From Aeromonas rivipollensis (GTDB taxonomy: Bacteria; Pseudomonadota; Gammaproteobacteria; Enterobacterales; Aeromonadaceae), in contig NZ_CP149130.1 of NCBI RefSeq assembly GCF_037811135.1, positions 3,406,501-3,470,500 of the forward strand: a DNA stretch of 64,000 bases, given 5' to 3'. The notes below the pieces were generated by a model. That model saw only the letters and a program-made list of their open reading frames with translations, ran no database searches and was not told the DNA's origin. Position 1 is the first letter of the stretch. Every line of letters begins with the position of its first letter. Shown here in pieces: positions 37,803 to 47,894 of the stretch. Position numbers and translations under genes: made by a program.

Positions 37803-38561
37803 CTAGTCGAGCCCGTTGTTGCGTTTGGACTGGTTGAGGTAGTTCTGCAGCATGGCCTGGATCACGCGGGGGTTCTGGCCGTCCTGGATGCCCATGATGG
37901 CGTCGAGGATCAGGGTGCGGCTCAGTTGCTCCTCGCCGCTGCGCAGCTCCAGCTTGTCGGCAATAGGGATAGCCACCATGTTGGCTTCGATGGCGCCATA
38001 CAGGGTCGTCAGCAAGGCCACCGCCATGGCCGGTCCTATGGACTTGGGATCACTCATGTTCGCCAGCATGGCCACCAGCCCCACCAGGGTGCCTATCATG
38101 CCCATGGCGGGGCCGAGATCCCCCAGGGAGCGAAACACCTTGATGGCGATGACGTGGCGCTCCGAGGTCAGCTCTATGTCTTTTTCCATCACGGCGCGCA
38201 CCACGTCGGCGTCATGGCCGTCCACCAGCATGTCGATGCCCTTCTTCATGAAGGCATTGGGGATCTCCGCCGCCTCCAGCGCCAGAAAGCCCCCCTTGCG
38301 GGCCGCGTCTGCCAGCTCCACCGCCTTGGCAATCAGATCGTCGAGCTTGTCGCCCTTGTACATGAAGGCCTTGCCCGCCACCTTGAACGCCATCAGGAAC
38401 TGGCTGAGGTTGAACTTCATCATGCAGATGAAGAGGGAGCCCAGTATGGTGATATAGACCGAGGGCATATCCACATACATGTTCATGGGGCCACCCAGCA
38501 GCATGCCGTACACCACGACCCCAAATCCCAGCACTATGCCTATCAGACTGCCTAAATCCAC
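37803..38561 (-). CDS. pomA: Sodium-type flagellar stator protein PomA (MotA family), GTG start
   Basis: This 252-residue protein has four TM segments (about 3-22, 33-50, 148-170, 180-205), a large cytoplasmic loop with the conserved charged residues around FRSLGDLGPAMGMIGTLVGLVAML, and PAMAVALLTTLYGAIEANM. The short form without the MotA proton-type extension indicates the PomA branch. The start codon is GTG with AGGAG seven bases upstream. The pair pomA-pomB occurs next to xseB-ispA-dxs in vibrios too, which supports orthology. Confidence 0.9.
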   Translation of the reverse strand: MDLGSLIGIVLGFGVVVYGMLLGGPMNMYVDMPSVYITILGSLFICMMKFNLSQFLMAFKVAGKAFMYKGDKLDDLIAKAVELADAARKGGFLALEAAEIPNAFMKKGIDMLVDGHDADVVRAVMEKDIELTSERHVIAIKVFRSLGDLGPAMGMIGTLVGLVAMLANMSDPKSIGPAMAVALLTTLYGAIEANMVAIPIADKLELRSGEEQLSRTLILDAIMGIQDGQNPRVIQAMLQNYLNQSKRNNGLD

Positions 38562-38795
38562 ATCCCTACTCCTGTCGCCGAACTTGCCATTTATTTATAT
38601 TGCGTTGAATTTTCTGCTATTGCGCCTCGGGCAGCAAGCCCGGCACGCCTTCATAACAGGTCGGCAATAGATGGATGCCAGCCCCTTGTTATCGGCCGCG
38701 GTCAGGATAGTTTGAGGGCGGCACACTTTTCTGCCTCCCCCCTGTGCCCGGTCGATGTTAAGATGAGCCGTTTTTTTCAATCCCCGAGGATGGAC

Positions 38796-39047
38796 ATGGC
38801 CAGTAAAAAAATCGACCGTCTGAGTTTTGATGCCACCCTGGAAGAGCTGGAAACCATAGTGCATCAACTCGAACAGGGGTCGCTCCCCCTCGAGGAAGCA
38901 CTCAAACAATTCGAACAGGGCATCCATCTGGTGCGGGCCGGCCAGCAGAAGCTGGAGCAAGCCGAGCAGAAGATCCAGATCCTCCTGACCCAGGCCGACG
39001 GCAGCGAACAGGCGGTCCCCTTTCGATCAGAGCAAGGAGAGGAGTGA
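38796..39047 (+). CDS. xseB: Exodeoxyribonuclease VII small subunit
   Basis: This 83-residue helical protein matches XseB (LEELETIVHQLEQGSLPLEEALKQFEQGIHLVRAGQQKLEQAEQKIQILL), the subunit that binds multiple copies to XseA to form the single-strand exonuclease. GAGGA lies 5 bases before ATG 38796; an ATG two codons upstream and a longer frame are less likely. Its stop abuts the GTG of ispA. Confidence 0.94.
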   Translation: MASKKIDRLSFDATLEELETIVHQLEQGSLPLEEALKQFEQGIHLVRAGQQKLEQAEQKIQILLTQADGSEQAVPFRSEQGEE

Positions 39048-39938
39048 GTGACCCTGGACGATTTCTCCCGCCTGCACCGGCGCCGCATCGACGACTGCCT
39101 CTCGGCACAGCTTGAGGCTCTGCCCGCCATGGCGCCGCGCCTGCGGGACGCGATGAAATACGGCCTGCTGCTCGGCGGAAAACGGGTACGCCCCTTCCTG
39201 GTCTACGCCGTGGGCGAGATGCTGGGGGTGCCAAGCGAGCGCCTCGATGGTCCCGCCGCCGCTGTGGAGTGCATTCACGCCTACTCCCTGCTGCACGACG
39301 ATCTGCCCGCCATGGACAACGACGATCTGCGCCGCGGCCAGCCAACAGTGCACAAGGCATTCGATGAAGGTACCGCCATCCTGGCCGGTGATGCCCTCCA
39401 GACCCTGGCATTCTCCATACTGGCGGACCATCCCCTCCCCGACGAGCTGCTGGCCAACCGGGTACGGATGCTGAGCGCCCTGGCCCGCGCCTCCGGTTAT
39501 CTCGGCATGTGCGGCGGTCAGGCGCTGGATCTGGAGGCCGAAGGCCGCCGCATCAGCCTGGCCGAGCTGGAGCAGGTGCACCGCCACAAGACGGGAGCCC
39601 TCATCGAGTGCGCCGTCACCCTGGGTGCCCTGTGCAAGGCCGACGTGGCGCCTGCCACCCTGGCCGCGCTGCAAACCTATGCCGCCGCCATCGGGCTCGC
39701 CTTCCAGGTGCAGGATGACATCCTCGACATCACGGGCGACACCGCCACCCTCGGCAAGCCGCAAGGCTCTGATCTGGCGCAGGAGAAGAGCACCTATCCG
39801 GCCCTGCTCGGTCTCGACCCTGCCCGTGAGCTGGCTCGCGAACTGCATGACAAGGCCTTAACAGCCCTGCAATCCTTGCCCTACAATACCGACATTCTGG
39901 AAGCGTTTGCCGATTACATCATCGAGCGAACCCACTAA
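39048..39938 (+). CDS. ispA: (2E,6E)-farnesyl diphosphate synthase, GTG start
   Basis: This 296-residue prenyltransferase makes farnesyl diphosphate from IPP and DMAPP. The first Asp-rich motif DDLPAMDND, the second QVQDDILD and GGKRVRPFL are intact. The GTG start follows the xseB TGA without a gap, with AGGAGAGGAG inside the xseB end as ribosome-binding site. Followed by dxs after 21 bases; together the pair supplies isoprenoid precursors. Confidence 0.96.
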   Translation: MTLDDFSRLHRRRIDDCLSAQLEALPAMAPRLRDAMKYGLLLGGKRVRPFLVYAVGEMLGVPSERLDGPAAAVECIHAYSLLHDDLPAMDNDDLRRGQPTVHKAFDEGTAILAGDALQTLAFSILADHPLPDELLANRVRMLSALARASGYLGMCGGQALDLEAEGRRISLAELEQVHRHKTGALIECAVTLGALCKADVAPATLAALQTYAAAIGLAFQVQDDILDITGDTATLGKPQGSDLAQEKSTYPALLGLDPARELARELHDKALTALQSLPYNTDILEAFADYIIERTH

Positions 39939-39959
39939 ACGCTGGATAACAGTAACAAT

Positions 39960-41825
39960 ATGAGCGTTGATATTAGCGATTTCCCCAACCTGGCCCTCGC
40001 GGATACGCCGGTCGAGTTGCGATCCCTGCCCAAAGAGCGGCTGCCCATTCTGTGCGAAGAGCTGCGCGAGTATCTGCTGCGCTCGGTGAGCCGCTCCAGC
40101 GGCCACTTCGCCTCCGGCCTTGGCACAGTCGAGCTGACGGTGGCGCTGCATTACGTCTACAACACCCCCTTCGATCGCTTGGTGTGGGACGTGGGTCATC
40201 AGGCCTATCCCCACAAGATCCTGACCGGTCGGCGCGAACGCATTCACACCATTCGCCAGAAAGATGGCCTGCACCCCTTCCCCTGGCGGGAAGAGAGCGA
40301 GTACGACGTGCTCAGCGTGGGCCACTCCAGCACCTCCATAGGTGCTGCCCTCGGCATGGCGGTTGCCGCCGAGAGCGAGGGGCTGGGCCGCAAGGTGGTG
40401 GCCGTCATAGGTGACGGTGCCATCACGGCGGGCATGGCCTTCGAGGCCCTCAACCACGCCGGCGATGTCCACAAGGACATGCTGGTGGTGCTCAATGACA
40501 ACGAGATGTCCATCTCCGAAAATGTCGGGGCGCTCAACAACCACCTGGCCAGGCTGATGTCCGGCAAGCTCTACACCACCATCCGCGAAGGCGGCAAGAA
40601 GGTGCTGGCGGGGCTGCCGCCGGTCAAGGAGCTGGCCAAGCGGGCCGAGGAGCACCTCAAGGGCATGGTGGTGCCAGGCACCCTGTTCGAGGAGTTCGGC
40701 TTCAACTACATAGGCCCCATCGACGGCCACGACATCCACGCTCTGGTCGAGACCCTGCGCAACATGCGCAACCTCAAGGGTCCCCAGCTGCTGCACGTCA
40801 AGACCAAGAAGGGCAAGGGCTACGAGCCCGCCGAGAAAGACCCCATCGGCTATCACGCCGTGCCCAAGTTCAACCCGGACGAGTGCGCCCTGCCCAAGAG
40901 TGCCGGCGGCAAGCCGACCTTCTCAGCCATCTTCGGCCAGTGGCTGTGCGACATGGCCGCCAAGGACGAGCGTCTGGTCGGCATCACCCCCGCCATGCGC
41001 GAGGGCTCGGGGCTGGTCAAGTTCAGCCAGCAGTATCCGGATCGCTACTTCGACGTGGCCATCGCCGAGCAGCATGCGGTCACCTTCGCCGCCGGCCTGG
41101 CCATCGCCGACAAGAAACCCGTGGTCGCCATCTATTCAAGCTTCCTGCAACGGGCCTATGACCAGCTGATCCACGACGTGGCGCTGCAGAACCTGCCGGT
41201 GCTGTTCGCCATCGACCGGGCCGGTCTGGTGGGGGCCGACGGCCCCACCCATCAGGGGGCCTTCGACATCAGCTTCCTGCGCACAGTGCCGAACATGGTG
41301 GTGATGACGCCGTCCGACGAGAACGAGTGCCGCCAGATGCTCTACACCGGCTATCAGTGCAACCAGCCTGCGGCGGTGCGCTACCCCCGTGGCAGCGGCT
41401 GCGGCAGCGAGATCATGAGCGAGATGCAGGCGCTGGCACTCGGCAAGGGCCGCGTCGTTCGTGATGGCAAGGGTACGGCCATACTGGCGTTCGGCACCCT
41501 GCTGCATCAGGCCAGGGCCGCCGCAGAGGCGCTGGACGCCACCCTGGTAGACATGCGCTTCGTCAAGCCCATGGACGAGGCGCTGGTGCTCTCCTTGGCC
41601 GCCACTCACGACCAGTTCGTCACCCTAGAAGACAACGCCATCATGGGCGGGGCAGGCTCTGCGGTGAACGAGCTGCTGATGCGTGCCAAGCATTGCAAAC
41701 CGGTGCTCAATCTGGGGCTGCCGGATCGCTTCGTGGAACAAGGCACCCAGGAGGAGATCTATGCCCAGCTGGGGCTGGATGCCACGGGCATTCAGGCCAG
41801 CATAGAGGCCTGGCTGCAAGCCTGA
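39960..41825 (+). CDS. dxs: 1-deoxy-D-xylulose-5-phosphate synthase
   Basis: This 621-residue thiamine diphosphate enzyme condenses pyruvate and glyceraldehyde 3-phosphate, the first step of the MEP pathway. The ThDP motif ([18 protein letters not shown]...NDNEMSIS), the [18 protein letters not shown] segment and the transketolase domain [30 protein letters not shown] are intact. Same length as E. coli Dxs. Ends at terminator 41855-41874. Confidence 0.98.
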   Translation: MSVDISDFPNLALADTPVELRSLPKERLPILCEELREYLLRSVSRSSGHFASGLGTVELTVALHYVYNTPFDRLVWDVGHQAYPHKILTGRRERIHTIRQKDGLHPFPWREESEYDVLSVGHSSTSIGAALGMAVAAESEGLGRKVVAVIGDGAITAGMAFEALNHAGDVHKDMLVVLNDNEMSISENVGALNNHLARLMSGKLYTTIREGGKKVLAGLPPVKELAKRAEEHLKGMVVPGTLFEEFGFNYIGPIDGHDIHALVETLRNMRNLKGPQLLHVKTKKGKGYEPAEKDPIGYHAVPKFNPDECALPKSAGGKPTFSAIFGQWLCDMAAKDERLVGITPAMREGSGLVKFSQQYPDRYFDVAIAEQHAVTFAAGLAIADKKPVVAIYSSFLQRAYDQLIHDVALQNLPVLFAIDRAGLVGADGPTHQGAFDISFLRTVPNMVVMTPSDENECRQMLYTGYQCNQPAAVRYPRGSGCGSEIMSEMQALALGKGRVVRDGKGTAILAFGTLLHQARAAAEALDATLVDMRFVKPMDEALVLSLAATHDQFVTLEDNAIMGGAGSAVNELLMRAKHCKPVLNLGLPDRFVEQGTQEEIYAQLGLDATGIQASIEAWLQA

Positions 41826-41854
41826 TCAAGCGGTTAACGCGATCAAACAAAAGA

Positions 41855-41874
41855 AGGGCGCCTGATGGCGCCCT
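41855..41874. terminator. Terminator between dxs and the ABC operon
   Basis: AGGGCGCC and GGCGCCCT with loop TGAT; CTTGTTTTCTG follows on the plus strand and AAGAA precedes, so it may serve both converging transcripts. Confidence 0.85.
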
Positions 41875-41901
41875 GCTTGTTTTCTGCGTGTCTGACCTTT
41901 C

Positions 41902-42843
41902 TTACCCTTTGTAGATCTTCGGGTTAAACACATCCCGCAGCCAGTCACCCAACAGGTTGATGACCAGCACCAGCACCACCAGGCAGATGCCCGGGAAGGC
42001 GGTGATCCACCAGGAGCCGGAGAAGATGTAGTTGAAGCCCACGCTGATCAGCGACCCCAGCGACGGCTGATCCACCGGCATACCCAGCCCCAGGAAGGAG
42101 AGTGCCGCCTCACTCATGATGGCGTTCGCCACCTGCACGGTGGAGATGACCAGGATGGGCGACAGGCAGTTCGGCAGTATGTGGCGGAACATGATGCGCG
42201 GGGCACGGAACCCCATCACCTGGGCCGCTTCCACGTACTCCTTCTTCTTCTCAGCCAGCACGGAGGCGCGTACCGTCCGGGCGTACTGGGGCCACTCGGC
42301 GATGCCGATGATCACTACCAGCATCAGGATGGCGAACTTAGAGTAAAACTCGGAGCCAAAGGTCGCCTGGAAGATGGCGGAGATGATGATGGCCACCATC
42401 ATGGTGGAGAACGACAGCTGCACGTCGGCAAAGCGCATCAGCAGGTTGTCGATGCGACCACCGAAGTAACCGGCGATAAGGCCGATGACGATGCCGAGCA
42501 CCAGCTGCAGACCGACGGCAAACAGGCCTATGGTCAGCGAGATGCGGGCGCCATAGAGGATGGTGCTCCAGATGTCACGACCCTGGTTGTCGGTACCGAG
42601 CCAGAAGCGCGCCTCGCCCCCTTCCAGCCAGGAGGGAGGCAGCTCCGCATCCATCAGATCGAAGCTGGTCTGGTCATAGACGTTGTGCGGTGCCAGCCAG
42701 GGCGCCAGCAGCGCCGCCAGTACGAACACCACGAACACCGCAAAGCTGAACATGGCTACCTTGTCCCGCAGGAAGTAGTAGACGATGTCAGAGTTCTTGA
42801 ATCGCGCCCAACGGCTTGGGCTTGCAGTTACAGCGTTAGTCAT
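41902..42843 (-). CDS. Peptide ABC transporter permease (OppC/DppC type)
   Basis: This 313-residue inner-membrane protein has an OppC-type N-terminal domain with FWLGTDNQGRDIWSTILYGARISL, about six TM helices, and the EAA loop (EYVEAAQVMGFRAPRIMFRHILPNCLSPILV) that contacts the ATPase. The last gene of the ATPase-SBP-permease-permease operon; three bases separate it from the other permease. Confidence 0.92.
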   Translation of the reverse strand: MTNAVTASPSRWARFKNSDIVYYFLRDKVAMFSFAVFVVFVLAALLAPWLAPHNVYDQTSFDLMDAELPPSWLEGGEARFWLGTDNQGRDIWSTILYGARISLTIGLFAVGLQLVLGIVIGLIAGYFGGRIDNLLMRFADVQLSFSTMMVAIIISAIFQATFGSEFYSKFAILMLVVIIGIAEWPQYARTVRASVLAEKKKEYVEAAQVMGFRAPRIMFRHILPNCLSPILVISTVQVANAIMSEAALSFLGLGMPVDQPSLGSLISVGFNYIFSGSWWITAFPGICLVVLVLVINLLGDWLRDVFNPKIYKG

Positions 42844-42846
42844 CTG

Positions 42847-43821
42847 TTACCCCTTGGCGGTCAGGTTGACGGTCGGGTTGATGAACCCGTAGAGCAGGTC
42901 GACCAGGGTATTGGTCACCACAAAGATAAGGCCCACGAAGATGACGTAAGCGGTGATCAGCGGGGTATCGACCCGGTGGATCGCCTCGAGGAACAGGAAA
43001 CCGGTCCCCGGCCACTGGAACACGCTCTCGGTCAGTATGGTGTAGGCCACCATGGTGCCGATCTGCACGCCGCCGACGGTGATGACCGGCAGCATGGTGT
43101 TTTTGAGGGCGTGGCTGTAGTAGACCTTGTTGTTGTCCAGCCCCTTGGCACGGGCGAACTTCACGTACTCGGAGGAGAGCTGCTCCAGCATCTCGGAGCG
43201 TACCAGCCGGATGAACAGCGGCAGCATGATGGAGGAGAGGGAGACCGCAGGCAGGATCAGGTGCAGTATGCCGTCCCAGGTAAAGAAGCCCGACTCCCAG
43301 CCCAGCAGGTTGTAGGTCTCGCCACGGCCATAGGCCGGCAGCCAGCCCAGCTGGATGGAGAAGAGGTACATCAGCATGATGGCGGTCAGGAAGACCGGGA
43401 TCGAGATGCCGATGCTGCTCACCGCCATGATGAGCTTGGTCAGGAAACTGCGCGGTCTTATCGCCGAATAGACCCCCAGCGGAATGGAGACCACGACGAT
43501 GATGAGCGCAGCGGCAAACACCAGCTCAAGGGTAGCCACCAGCTTGTCGAGGATCACCTCGAGGGCCGGTCGCTTGAAGAAATAGGAGGTGCCCAGATCC
43601 CCTTGCACCGCGTTCTGCAAGAAGCGGCTGTATTTCACCAAAAAGGGATCGTTGAGGCCCATCTTGTCGCGCAGCTCCTGGCGCACGGACTCGGAGACGG
43701 ATTGTCCCACCAGCTCGCGCAGCGGATCCCCCAGGTTGTCCTGGATGGAGAAGGCGACCAGGCTGATGACGAACATCACTATCACGGCCTGATAGAACCG
43801 TTTCAGCAGGAATGTAAACAT
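42847..43821 (-). CDS. Peptide ABC transporter permease (OppB/DppB type)
   Basis: This 324-residue inner-membrane protein has an N-terminal TM helix with LLKRFYQAVIVMFVISLVAF, the GLNDPFLVKYSRFLQNAVQGDLGTSY segment typical of DppB/OppB and an EAA loop (YVKFARAKGLDNNKVYYSHALKNTMLPVI). ATG 43821 (MFTFLLKRF) is the conserved start; the open frame extends 11 codons upstream. It is separated from the binding-protein gene by 95 bases containing two hairpins. Confidence 0.92.
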   Translation of the reverse strand: MFTFLLKRFYQAVIVMFVISLVAFSIQDNLGDPLRELVGQSVSESVRQELRDKMGLNDPFLVKYSRFLQNAVQGDLGTSYFFKRPALEVILDKLVATLELVFAAALIIVVVSIPLGVYSAIRPRSFLTKLIMAVSSIGISIPVFLTAIMLMYLFSIQLGWLPAYGRGETYNLLGWESGFFTWDGILHLILPAVSLSSIMLPLFIRLVRSEMLEQLSSEYVKFARAKGLDNNKVYYSHALKNTMLPVITVGGVQIGTMVAYTILTESVFQWPGTGFLFLEAIHRVDTPLITAYVIFVGLIFVVTNTLVDLLYGFINPTVNLTAKG

Positions 43822-43838
43822 GCTTGTCCTTCTACGTG

Positions 43839-43892
43839 GCCTGTGTCTTGGCACAGGCTTCTGTTAATGACGGGGCACCCATGGGCGCCCCG
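43839..43892 (-). other. Paired intergenic hairpins after the SBP gene
   Basis: Two stem-loops, GCCTGTG/CACAGGC (43839-43858) and CGGGGC...GCCCCG around ACCCATGGGC (43871-43892), occupy the gap between the solute-binding protein gene and the permeases. In similar operons such hairpins protect the upstream mRNA end, giving excess binding protein over permease (inference). Confidence 0.5.
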
Positions 43893-43916
43893 CCAGGTCC
43901 TTCCTTAGCGCTTCAC

Positions 43917-45473
43917 TTACTTGTTGACCACCAGGTCACCCAGGTAAGGGAAGTTCATCACGTTGACCACCGGCTTGATGTCGACGTTCTTCTTGGCACC
44001 GTAGGCCAGGTCTTCCCAGTGCAAGGGCACGTAGGCAGCGTCGTCGATCAGCATGGCTTCCACCTTCTGCAGGATGGCGGCACGCTTGGCCGGATCGGTT
44101 TCGGTGTTCGCTTCCATCACCATCTTGTCAGCCTCTGCGTTGGCATAACCGCCGCAGTTGTACTGACCCATGCCGGTCTTGGCATCCTTGGTGAAGGTCA
44201 GGAACTCGAAGAAGTTCGCACTGTCTTCGGTGTCGGAGTGCCAGCCGATCAGCTGCATGTCGGCGGCGCACTTGTCAAACTCGGGCCAGTACTGGGCCAC
44301 CGGCATGGTCTTCAGATCCACCTTGATGTTGATCTTGGACAGCATGGCGGAGACGGCCTGGGCGATCTTGACGTCGTTGACGTAGCGGGCAGCCGGGGAG
44401 ATGAAGGTCATCTTGAAGCCCTTCTCGTAACCGGCTTCCTTCATCAGCTCCTTGGCCTTGGCCAGATCATACTGGGGCTTGAGCGCCTCGTTGTAACCGG
44501 CATAGCCTTTCGGGCTCAGCTGGCCAGCGGGGGTACCGAAACCCTTGTTGATCTTGTCGACTATGCCCACCTGGTTGATGGCGTAGTTGATTGCCTGACG
44601 CACGCGCTTGTCTTTGAGCGCCGGGTTGGTGTTCTGGTTCAGCTCGATGATGATGGCGCGGGTACCGGACAGGGTCACCAGCTGGGAATCCTTGCCGTTC
44701 TTCACGCGCTCCAGATCGTTCGGGGCAACCGGGTAGATCATGTCCACGTCACCACCCAGCAGGGCGGCTACGCGGGTCGCGTCTTCCTTGATCGGCACCA
44801 CGGTCAGGTTCTGGACGTTGCCCTTGGAGGCCTTGTCCCAGTAGTTGGCGTTGCGGGCATACTCCAGCTTGACGCCCTGCTCGCGGAACTTGACGCTGAA
44901 CGGACCAGTACCGGAAACATGGGTAGAGGCATAGGAGTCGCCGTTCTTGACGATGGCGGCCTTGTCCTTGCCGGCTTCATCCTTGCCGCTGTAGAACTTG
45001 GAGTCCATCGGGAAGATGTAGGTGACGGTCTGCAGCACCAGCGGGAAGGGCTTGGCGGTGACGAGATCCACGGTGAAGTCATCCACCTTCTTGGCTTCGG
45101 CGATGGGGTCGAAGATCGCCTTGAAGTCCGGGGAGGCCTTCAGACGGTTGACGGTCCATACCACGTCATCGGCGGTGAAGTCGTTGCCGGAGTGGAACTT
45201 GACACCCTTGCGCAGGTGGAAGCGGACGGTCTTGTCGTCGATGCGCTCATACTTCTCGGCCAGACGCGGCTCGAATTGCAGATCCTGGGTGTAACGCATC
45301 AGGGGATCGAACACCAGGTGAGACATCTCCAGGGTCTGACCGGAGAGCTGCTCCTGCGGGTCCAGCGAGGTGGCGTCAGAGGCGACGGCAACCTTGATGT
45401 CGGCGGCAGAAACGTTGAACGCGAGACCAGCGGCGAACAGCGCCATGGCGATCTTGGATAATCCTTTCTTCAT
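43917..45473 (-). CDS. Peptide ABC transporter periplasmic substrate-binding protein (SBP_bac_5)
   Basis: This 518-residue periplasmic protein begins with a Sec signal peptide (MKKGLSKIAMALFAAGLAFNVSA). It shows the family-5 hallmark GVKFHSGNDFTADDVVWTVNRL and two-lobed fold elements (GTGPFSVKFREQ, INYAINQVGIVDKINKGFG). The ligand is likely an oligo- or dipeptide but cannot be told. I placed the start at ATG 45473 because GGAG lies 6 bases upstream, inside an alternative four-codon extension. It follows the ATPase gene by 58 bases. Confidence 0.92.
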   Translation of the reverse strand: MKKGLSKIAMALFAAGLAFNVSAADIKVAVASDATSLDPQEQLSGQTLEMSHLVFDPLMRYTQDLQFEPRLAEKYERIDDKTVRFHLRKGVKFHSGNDFTADDVVWTVNRLKASPDFKAIFDPIAEAKKVDDFTVDLVTAKPFPLVLQTVTYIFPMDSKFYSGKDEAGKDKAAIVKNGDSYASTHVSGTGPFSVKFREQGVKLEYARNANYWDKASKGNVQNLTVVPIKEDATRVAALLGGDVDMIYPVAPNDLERVKNGKDSQLVTLSGTRAIIIELNQNTNPALKDKRVRQAINYAINQVGIVDKINKGFGTPAGQLSPKGYAGYNEALKPQYDLAKAKELMKEAGYEKGFKMTFISPAARYVNDVKIAQAVSAMLSKINIKVDLKTMPVAQYWPEFDKCAADMQLIGWHSDTEDSANFFEFLTFTKDAKTGMGQYNCGGYANAEADKMVMEANTETDPAKRAAILQKVEAMLIDDAAYVPLHWEDLAYGAKKNVDIKPVVNVMNFPYLGDLVVNK

Positions 45474-45531
45474 GTCTTTCTCCATGCTTTTGGCTTTTTA
45501 TTGACAGACAAACCGGCGAACCGGTGCTTTC

Positions 45532-47256
45532 CTAGCTTGCGATTTCCAGCCCCTCGCGGGACATTCCCTTAAATTCCGGCATGAGGGAGATCAGCTTGCG
45601 GCTGTACTCATGCTCGGCATTGGTAAAGAGTTTTTCGGTCTCCGCCACCTCCACCAGGTGGCCGTGCTGCATCACGCCGATGCGATCGCACATCTGGCGG
45701 ATGACCGGCAGATCGTGGCTGATGAACAGCATGGTGAGCCCAAGCTCCTGCTGCAAATCCTTGAGCAGGTTGAGGATCTGGGCCTGCACCGAGACATCCA
45801 GCGCCGAGGTGGGTTCGTCGCAGATGAGGAAGCGCGGTCGGGTCGCCAGGGCGCGGGCGATGGAGATGCGCTGGCGCTGACCACCGGAGAACTCGTGGGG
45901 ATACTTGACCCCGGCCCCGCGGCCGAGGCCGACGTGATCCAGCAGATCACTCACTATGCCCTCGATCTGGCTCTCGCTGCTCGCCAGTTTGTGGAAGCGG
46001 ATCGGCTCGGCGATGATGTCACGCACCTTCATGCGCGGGTTCATCGAGGAGTAAGGGTTCTGGAACACCATCTGCATCTGGCGACGCAGCGGGCGGCGCT
46101 CATGCTCCCCTTTCAGGGCGGTGAGATCGATCCCCTCGAAGAAGATCTTGCCGGTATCGGGCGGATAGAGGCCTGTGATGGCGCGGGCTATGGTGGATTT
46201 GCCGGAGCCCGACTCCCCCACCAGACCGAAGGTCTCCCCTTCGAAGATCTCGAAGCTGATGTTGTTGCAGGCGCGCACGTACTGGCGGCGGCTCGGGAAG
46301 ATGGAATCCTTGGTGACGAACTTCAGATCCACGTTCTCCACCCGCAGCAGGGCACCTTCATAGCTGCGCTCGTCCTGACTCTGGCCGAGCCAGTGGGTCT
46401 TGAGATCGATGCTGAGATCCGGCGCACCGGCATCCTCGATGTAGGAGACCAGGGGGAAGCGCACCAGCTTCACATCCGAGCGCGGCACCGCCGAGATGAG
46501 GCTGCGGGTATAGGGGTGACTGGGGCGACCCAGCACCTGTTCGGTGGTGCCGAACTCCACCAGATCCCCGCGATACATGACCGCCACCTTGTCGGTGACG
46601 TTGGAGACCACGCCCATGTCGTGGGTCACCAGCATGCAGCCCACCTGACGCTCCTTGCAGAGGTTGCGGATGAGCTGGAGGATCTGGTCCTGAATGGAGA
46701 CATCCAGCGCCGTGGTCGGCTCATCGGCGATGATGAGCTCGGGATCCCCCGACAGCGCTATGGCGATGACCACCCGCTGGCGCATGCCACCGGAGAACTG
46801 GTGCGGGTACTGCTTGATGCGGATTTCCGGCTGCGGTATTCCGACCGCCCCCATCAGCTCGAGGGCCTTGGCAAAGGCGGCCTCGCGATTGAGGTCGGTA
46901 TTGGCCAGTATGGTTTCCACCAACTGCTGTTCAACGGTGAACAGCGGATTGAGGGAGGTCATGGGATCCTGGAAGATGAAGCCGATACGGGAGCCACGGA
47001 TGGCCCGCATCTCGTTCTGGCTCTTGCCGGAGATGAGCTCGCCGTTGAGGTAGATATCGCCACGGGCGATGCGACCGGGGGGGCTCAACAGATCGATGAC
47101 GGCATTGCCTATGGTGGACTTGCCGGCACCTGATTCACCGACTACGCCGACGATCTCGCCTTTTTCCACGGAAAAAGAGAGATCCTTGACCGCGGCCAGC
47201 ACCCCATAGCGGGAGGGGTACTCGATCCGCAAGTTTTTCACTTCGAGCAAGGACAT
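45532..47256 (-). CDS. Fused double-domain peptide ABC ATPase (YejF/DppD-DppF type)
   Basis: This 574-residue protein contains two complete ATPase domains. The first has GESGAGKST, the signature FSGGMRQRVVIAIAL and Walker B ELIIADEPTTALD; the second (from about 300) has GESGSGKST, FSGGQRQRISIARAL and RFLICDEPTSALD. Each half carries the oligopeptide-family C-terminal extension. It thus supplies both nucleotide-binding subunits of the transporter, as YejF does. ATG 47256 is chosen: AGAGG lies 5 bases upstream and the product begins MSLLEVKNLRIEYPSRYG; a longer frame reaches 47370. First gene of the operon. Confidence 0.93.
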   Translation of the reverse strand: MSLLEVKNLRIEYPSRYGVLAAVKDLSFSVEKGEIVGVVGESGAGKSTIGNAVIDLLSPPGRIARGDIYLNGELISGKSQNEMRAIRGSRIGFIFQDPMTSLNPLFTVEQQLVETILANTDLNREAAFAKALELMGAVGIPQPEIRIKQYPHQFSGGMRQRVVIAIALSGDPELIIADEPTTALDVSIQDQILQLIRNLCKERQVGCMLVTHDMGVVSNVTDKVAVMYRGDLVEFGTTEQVLGRPSHPYTRSLISAVPRSDVKLVRFPLVSYIEDAGAPDLSIDLKTHWLGQSQDERSYEGALLRVENVDLKFVTKDSIFPSRRQYVRACNNISFEIFEGETFGLVGESGSGKSTIARAITGLYPPDTGKIFFEGIDLTALKGEHERRPLRRQMQMVFQNPYSSMNPRMKVRDIIAEPIRFHKLASSESQIEGIVSDLLDHVGLGRGAGVKYPHEFSGGQRQRISIARALATRPRFLICDEPTSALDVSVQAQILNLLKDLQQELGLTMLFISHDLPVIRQMCDRIGVMQHGHLVEVAETEKLFTNAEHEYSRKLISLMPEFKGMSREGLEIAS

Positions 47257-47801
47257 GGTTACCTCTGCGGGGGACATCCGTCCCAAATAATTCGTCCGTA
47301 AATCAGCCGCAGATGCTGGTTGTGCCTTGGTACTTATGTTGAGAGCTTGTCTTGTGTAATAAACGCTCAATCCATGAGGCAGCCAAACCAGCGATCCGGG
47401 CGGGTTTTTTGCATTTTTTTGGAATAACCCGCGAGTAAGTTAGTCGGTTTGTCCGCGGGTGTAAATGATCCAGTTATACAATTTCGCAATACTTTGCGCA
47501 GATAACGCACTCGCCATTGGCGAAAAATGTCGACAAATATCACATTATCAGAGATTGTGATGGCAATGCGAGAGATTACCTTATTTAAACTTCAACAAAG
47601 ATGTAACAAGCAATCGAATTCACTATTCAATACAGACTACGCGGCTTCGAATGAGTAGTGAATATTTATGTGAAATGATTTTTTAACGACAGCATATCTG
47701 GATGAAGGAAAACTAAGCAGAGATAAATAGGGTCAACTCAGAATGATCTGCCAGAGCCCAGTGCGCCGTCACCGGACAAGCCGGGGGGATTGCATACAAA
47801 A
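47257..47801. other. AT-rich 545-bp regulatory region upstream of the ABC operon
   Basis: No gene is supported. The stretch 47390-47750 is clearly more AT-rich than the rest of the window. It holds an outward dyad ATCACA-N11-TGTGAT (47539-47561) and several TATA-like boxes, for example GTTATA at 47473-47478. It should contain the ABC operon promoter on the minus strand; I could not fix one promoter with confidence. The low GC may reflect promoter architecture or acquired DNA. Confidence 0.5.
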
Positions 47802-47830
47802 AGGCGCAGTCCCACCAAGGAACTGCGCCT
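47802..47830 (-). terminator. Terminator of the nrdR-rib-nusB-thiL-pgpA transcript
   Basis: AGGCGCAGT and ACTGCGCCT with inner pairing TCC/GGA; on the minus strand TTTTT follows. It lies beyond both copies of the pgpA tail. Confidence 0.88.
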
Positions 47831-47894
47831 GAAGCTTAATTGTATGGAAAGAGCGGGCAGACAGAGGATGACACTGCGCGGCATCGAGGGCCAA

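Noticed and set aside
47539-47561. CRP-like site ATCACA-N11-TGTGAT
   Set aside because: The half-sites point outward and the spacing is wrong for TGTGA-N6-TCACA, so a CRP site is not supported.
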